From positions 1 to 61,776 of the forward strand of contig JAPOIM010000013.1 of the NCBI GenBank assembly GCA_029978905.1: a stretch of 61,776 nucleotides of DNA, in the 5' to 3' direction. The position numbers were made by a program, and so were the translations under genes. The notes under the pieces were generated by a model that saw only the letters and a list, made by a program, of their open reading frames with translations, was not told the DNA's origin and did no database searches. Positions 58,967-61,776 of this stretch are shown one piece after another (within the stretch, counting starts at the first letter, position 1; each line of letters begins with the position of its first letter). Source of the stretch: Planctomycetota bacterium (GTDB lineage Bacteria > Planctomycetota > Planctomycetia > Pirellulales > UBA1268).

Positions 58967-59632
58967 ATGAAACCCACGGTTCTCTTGGCCCAGGCGAGCA
59001 CCAACGATGGTCGCCTGATGACCCTCCACGAACACGACGGGGAATACCTGATCAGCGTCGCCGGCGTTCCGCTGATGTCCACCCGGCAGCATCACTCCGA
59101 ACAACGGCTGGCGGAAGTGGCCTGCCAGCGAATCTGTGACCTCCCTGCACCGACGCTCTTAATTGGCGGACTGGGACTCGGTTTCACGCTTCGGGCAGCG
59201 CTCGAGGGACTGGGCCCGCAGGCCAAGATCACCGTTGCCGAGCTCCTGCCGGCGGTGGTGGAATGGAATCGGACGTCCGACTTCGGCCTCGCCTGGCGGG
59301 AGCTCGAAGATCCCCGCGTGGAACTGGTCGTGGGAAACGTGGCCAACGTCATCCGCAACCGCCCGAAGGCATTCGATGCGATTCTGCTCGACGTCGACAA
59401 TGGGGCGAGTGGACTGACGACGGCTTCCAACGCCGCCCTCTACCACGCCTCGAGTCTGCAGCGTGCGAAGGCCGCGCTCCGCCCGGGGGGCTGCTTGGTC
59501 GTGTGGTCCGCGGACAATGACCCGGCCTTCGTGGAGCGAATGGGCGAAGCGGGTTTTTCGGTCACCACCGAGCGAGTGGCTGCCTACCCCGGCGGCAAAC
59601 TCTTTAACTGGCTGTTTGTCGGCGAGACCTAA
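58967..59632 (+). CDS. Spermidine-synthase-like protein
   Basis: 221 residues. The methyltransferase-like Rossmann region has TLLIGGLGLGFTLRAALE, ITVAELLPAVVEWNR, VELVVGNVANVIRN and AILLDVDNGASGLTT, a pattern of polyamine-aminopropyltransferase-like proteins. The active-site aspartates that spermidine synthases use are not clearly all present, and the protein is short, so it may methylate or aminopropylate another substrate. It starts ATG 58967. The next gene is 247 bases downstream. Confidence 0.75.
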   Translation: MKPTVLLAQASTNDGRLMTLHEHDGEYLISVAGVPLMSTRQHHSEQRLAEVACQRICDLPAPTLLIGGLGLGFTLRAALEGLGPQAKITVAELLPAVVEWNRTSDFGLAWRELEDPRVELVVGNVANVIRNRPKAFDAILLDVDNGASGLTTASNAALYHASSLQRAKAALRPGGCLVVWSADNDPAFVERMGEAGFSVTTERVAAYPGGKLFNWLFVGET

Positions 59633-59879
59633 GTCGCTGGGTGGGGCCAGGGCCTGACTTCCGCTTGCCGCCAAACGACGCCCCCTTCTATTCTTGCCGA
59701 GATCTTCCCGTCTTCAGAGTCGAACGAGGTGCAGTTCAGCGCAGGGGCACCTGTGGTGCCGCGGTGCATCGCTTGGGGGCCTGGAGGGAAGTGCAGCGGC
59801 GCCAGCAGGATGCTTGCGAACCTCCGCTGGCGACGTGTGACCACGCGGGGCTTCCCGAGCCCAGAGAGAGGGGACGACT

Positions 59880-61127
59880 GTGATCTCTCCCACGACACGC
59901 GGCTTTTACTGCCTGAATGTCACGCAGTTCTTGGGTGCCGCGAACGACAACATTCTCAAGCAGCTGCTGGTGTTTGGGCTCGCGATGGGGGGCGTTTGGA
60001 ATGGCGTGCTCGGACCGGGTGGCCAGGCCTGGGCTTCGCTGTGCCTCGCGGTTCCGTTTGTGGCGCTCTCAGGGTTTGCTGGTCAGTTTGCAGACAAATA
60101 CAGCAAGCAGCGGGTGAGCATCGTCACCAAGTGGTCGGAGATCGCGATCGCGCTGATCGCCATCTGGGGCCTCTGGCTGCAGAACGTGTGGCTTGTGCTC
60201 GGGGCGCTCGTGATGATTGCGACGCAGAGCACGTTCTTCTCGCCCGCCAAGTTTGGGATGCTGCCGGAGATTGTCAGTCCGGAGAAACTCAGCCGAGCCA
60301 ATGGCACGGTGAACATGTTCACGTACCTGGCGATCATCATTGGTAGTGCCGTCGGTGGGCCGCTCTACGAGTGCTACGTCGGCCAGCACGGCGAGACGCT
60401 TCGGTGGCTTCCCGGGATCGCCATCCTGCTCGTCGGAGTGCTCGGGACGCTGGCAGCGCACGGTATTCCCCCCCTCACTGCGAGAAACCCTGCGAAGACA
60501 ATCAGCTACCGGCTGTTCTCGGGCTACGTGACGACCTGGAAACGCACACGGGGCACGGCGCTGCGGGCCGTGTTGGTTGCCTGGACGCTCTTCTACATGA
60601 TCATCGGGGGGATCGCGGTGCTGATCCTGCCAGACTACAAGCAGATTCTTGATATCTCGTACTTGCAGGCCTCGCTGCTGATGGCGTTGCTTGGCATTTC
60701 GATCGGCGTGGGCGACTACGCTGCGGGAGCCTTGTCTGGTCACCAGATCCGGCCTGGCTTAATCCTGTATGGCATCCTGGCCAATACGGTGTCGTACCTC
60801 GCCCTTGGGCTCGCCCCGCCAAACTTCATGGTCGTGACGGGCCTGCTTGTTGCGGGCGGCTTCATGTGCGGCTTTGTCATGGTGCCGCTGCAAACAATGG
60901 TGCAGCATCTCGCTGATGACGAAGACCGCGGTCAGGTGCTTGGCCTTTGGAACTGTCTCTCGTTCGTTGGCGTGATCGCGGGCAACGTGGTGTTCCTCGG
61001 TGTGAAGCAGCTCGACATCCGCTCAGACCGCGTGTTTCTCGTGTGCGCCGGCTTCACGCTGCTGTTCACCCTGCTCTACCAGTGGCGTTGGGCGGAGCAG
61101 TTTCGCGATTCCCTCAAGGGGAACTGA
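59880..61127 (+). CDS. MFS transporter, LplT-like (lysophospholipid transporter family)
   Basis: 415 residues from GTG 59880 with GAGAGGGG at 59865-59872. About twelve hydrophobic helices. The first helix has FYCLNVTQFLGAANDNILKQLL (the FxxAxxDN motif common to LplT), followed by FADKYSKQR (loop 2-3), TQSTFFSPAKFGMLPEIV (the LplT hallmark). LplT moves 2-acyl-lysophospholipids inward for reacylation. The enzyme partner Aas is not seen. The upstream 247-base gap holds a GGCACC-TGT-GGTGCC palindrome (59746-59760) and a possible -10 (TATTCT near 59692). Confidence 0.86.
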   Translation: MISPTTRGFYCLNVTQFLGAANDNILKQLLVFGLAMGGVWNGVLGPGGQAWASLCLAVPFVALSGFAGQFADKYSKQRVSIVTKWSEIAIALIAIWGLWLQNVWLVLGALVMIATQSTFFSPAKFGMLPEIVSPEKLSRANGTVNMFTYLAIIIGSAVGGPLYECYVGQHGETLRWLPGIAILLVGVLGTLAAHGIPPLTARNPAKTISYRLFSGYVTTWKRTRGTALRAVLVAWTLFYMIIGGIAVLILPDYKQILDISYLQASLLMALLGISIGVGDYAAGALSGHQIRPGLILYGILANTVSYLALGLAPPNFMVVTGLLVAGGFMCGFVMVPLQTMVQHLADDEDRGQVLGLWNCLSFVGVIAGNVVFLGVKQLDIRSDRVFLVCAGFTLLFTLLYQWRWAEQFRDSLKGN

Positions 61128-61174
61128 CCGCTGGAGGGGCACGCACTGTCGTTTCTTGACCGATTACGCCAGCG

Positions 61175-61180
61175 TATACT
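61175..61180 (+). promoter_or_regulatory. Candidate -10 for a leaderless small-protein gene
   Basis: TATACT at 61175-61180 ends 6 bases before ATG 61187, the same arrangement as at 10340. TTGACC at 61156-61161 is a possible -35 but with only 13 bases of spacing. Confidence 0.45.
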
Positions 61181-61186
61181 GGGGGC

Positions 61187-61417
61187 ATGATTGACATCCG
61201 CGTACTTGTGGGCGACGAGTGGGCTGACTGGTATGCCCTGACACCAGCCGAGCGGCTTGCCGAATCAGCAAAGTTGTGGGAGACGTACCTCAAACTGGGA
61301 GGTTCGCTTGACCCCGAGCCCGATCCTCAGAGTCCTTTCTACGATCCGGAAGAATGGCGTGCGGTCGCTACTCATGGGCGGCCAAGCGTGCGTGTTGTAC
61401 GGCGGAGCGGAGTTTAG
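61187..61417 (+). CDS. Small protein of unknown function (possible partner of a nucleotidyltransferase)
   Basis: 76 residues. Acidic and aromatic N-terminus, then ALTPAERLAESAKLWETYL and GGSLDPEPDPQSPF, ending in HGRPSVRVVRRSGV. I recall similar short proteins preceding nucleotidyltransferase genes in planctomycetes, but I cannot name the family. The 3' part overlaps the next gene in another frame by 44-59 bases. An antitoxin role is speculation. Confidence 0.6.
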   Translation: MIDIRVLVGDEWADWYALTPAERLAESAKLWETYLKLGGSLDPEPDPQSPFYDPEEWRAVATHGRPSVRVVRRSGV

Positions 61418-61776
61418 TCGCGACACCGACATCGTTGTGTTGTGCAACGACGACAACCTCCGCCGCTTGCAGGCGGCCGTTTTCGAATTGCGAGCGGAAC
61501 AGATCGCCGTACCGCCTTTCGAACGTCGGTTTCTTGAGGCTGGGCACGCGGTTCACTTTCGCTGCCATCATGAAGACGCGAACGGAATCCGTCTGGACGT
61601 GATGTCGAAAGTCCGCGGTCTTCCTGCCTTCGAGGAAGTTTGGAATCGACGTACGACTGTCGAAGTAGAGGACCTCGTGATTGAGGTGCTCGCTCTTCAG
61701 GATCTCATCACAGCGAAGAAAACGCAGCGGGACAAGGATTGGCCGATGATCACACGGCTTGTGGAAGCCCACTACG
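61359..61776 (+). CDS. Nucleotidyltransferase domain protein (partial, cut by window edge)
   Basis: An open frame from GTG 61359 (or ATG 61374) runs off the window without a stop, at least 134 residues. It encodes MGGQACVLYGGAEFSRDTDI, the GG-x-A ... D-x-D pattern of minimal nucleotidyltransferases (DUF6036/AbiEii-like), then VEVEDLVIEVLALQDLITAKK and RDKDWPMITRLVEAHY, the helix typical of this group. It overlaps the preceding small gene, as toxin-antitoxin or paired genes often do. Whether it is a toxin is unknown. Confidence 0.6.
   Translation, partial: MRSLLMGGQACVLYGGAEFSRDTDIVVLCNDDNLRRLQAAVFELRAEQIAVPPFERRFLEAGHAVHFRCHHEDANGIRLDVMSKVRGLPAFEEVWNRRTTVEVEDLVIEVLALQDLITAKKTQRDKDWPMITRLVEAHY

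Noticed and set aside
1-61776. tRNA, rRNA, insertion sequence or prophage genes
   Set aside because: I saw no transposase, integrase or phage motif and no obvious tRNA or rRNA sequence; a tRNA scan would be needed to be certain.

Overview
The window looks like chromosomal DNA of a member of the Planctomycetota, probably a Pirellulales-like lineage (inference from gene content; there is no rRNA or other marker gene here). Support comes from a DUF1559 prepilin-like protein with the C-terminal H-X9-DG motif, two tandem BBP7-type outer-membrane barrels, a formylglycine sulfatase, a neutral-ceramidase-like protein, a DUF6807 protein, an atypical sigma-70 factor and a lysine/alanine-repeat histone-like protein. 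The DNA is GC-rich, genes are packed tightly, and stop/start overlaps are common. I see no rRNA, tRNA, CRISPR array, phage or transposase.

Layout. 1-5.4 kb: aroG, photolyase and mogA, then xseA-xseB, all on the minus strand. 5.5-12.6 kb (plus): DUF1559 protein, sigma factor, a 4-TM protein, lpxD-lpxI (lipid A), an exported methyltransferase with an apparently leaderless promoter, and a sigma-54 activator lacking a receiver domain. 12.6-15 kb (minus): two paralogous outer-membrane barrels. 15.2-19.4 kb: birA, an rlmM-like gene, the histone-like gene with a strong terminator, and an aspartate aminotransferase. 19.4-22.5 kb: a divergent ceramidase-like/sulfatase pair. 22.5-29.2 kb (minus): a compact sugar-oxidation operon (Zn-alcohol dehydrogenase, fuconolactonase-like, aldo/keto reductase, FucU mutarotase, TIM-barrel isomerase, UxaE-like epimerase), preceded by a DUF6807 protein. 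29.3-34.5 kb: a MobA-like/unknown-domain fusion and a 1,304-residue AsmA-like protein. 34.5-40 kb (minus): a flavin monooxygenase, bioF, an EVE protein and lutC-lutB. 40.1-42.6 kb (plus): a membrane-anchored GspE/PilB ATPase and a 4-TM partner. 42.7-45.5 kb (minus): sucC-sucD-lutA.

45.7-56.7 kb is a cell-surface polysaccharide region. It holds a Baeyer-Villiger-type flavoprotein coupled to a glycosyltransferase, a second paralogous glycosyltransferase, a three-gene UDP-amino-sugar cassette (RmlD-like reductase, FnlA/CapE-like dehydratase, FnlC/CapG-like 2-epimerase), two more glycosyltransferases and a GalE-like epimerase. Two 149-bp copies of a repeat with inverted-repeat arms sit directly after genes in this region. 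The right end carries a Uup-type ABC-F ATPase, a spermidine-synthase-like protein, an LplT-like MFS protein, and a small-protein/nucleotidyltransferase pair cut off by the window edge.

Functional themes are the Gram-negative-type envelope (LpxD, LpxI, AsmA-like, barrels, glycosyltransferases), use of (sulfated) deoxysugars, lactate oxidation feeding central metabolism next to succinyl-CoA synthetase, and a planctomycete-type pilin/secretion ATPase. Functions are assigned by recognising motifs by eye; no database search was run.
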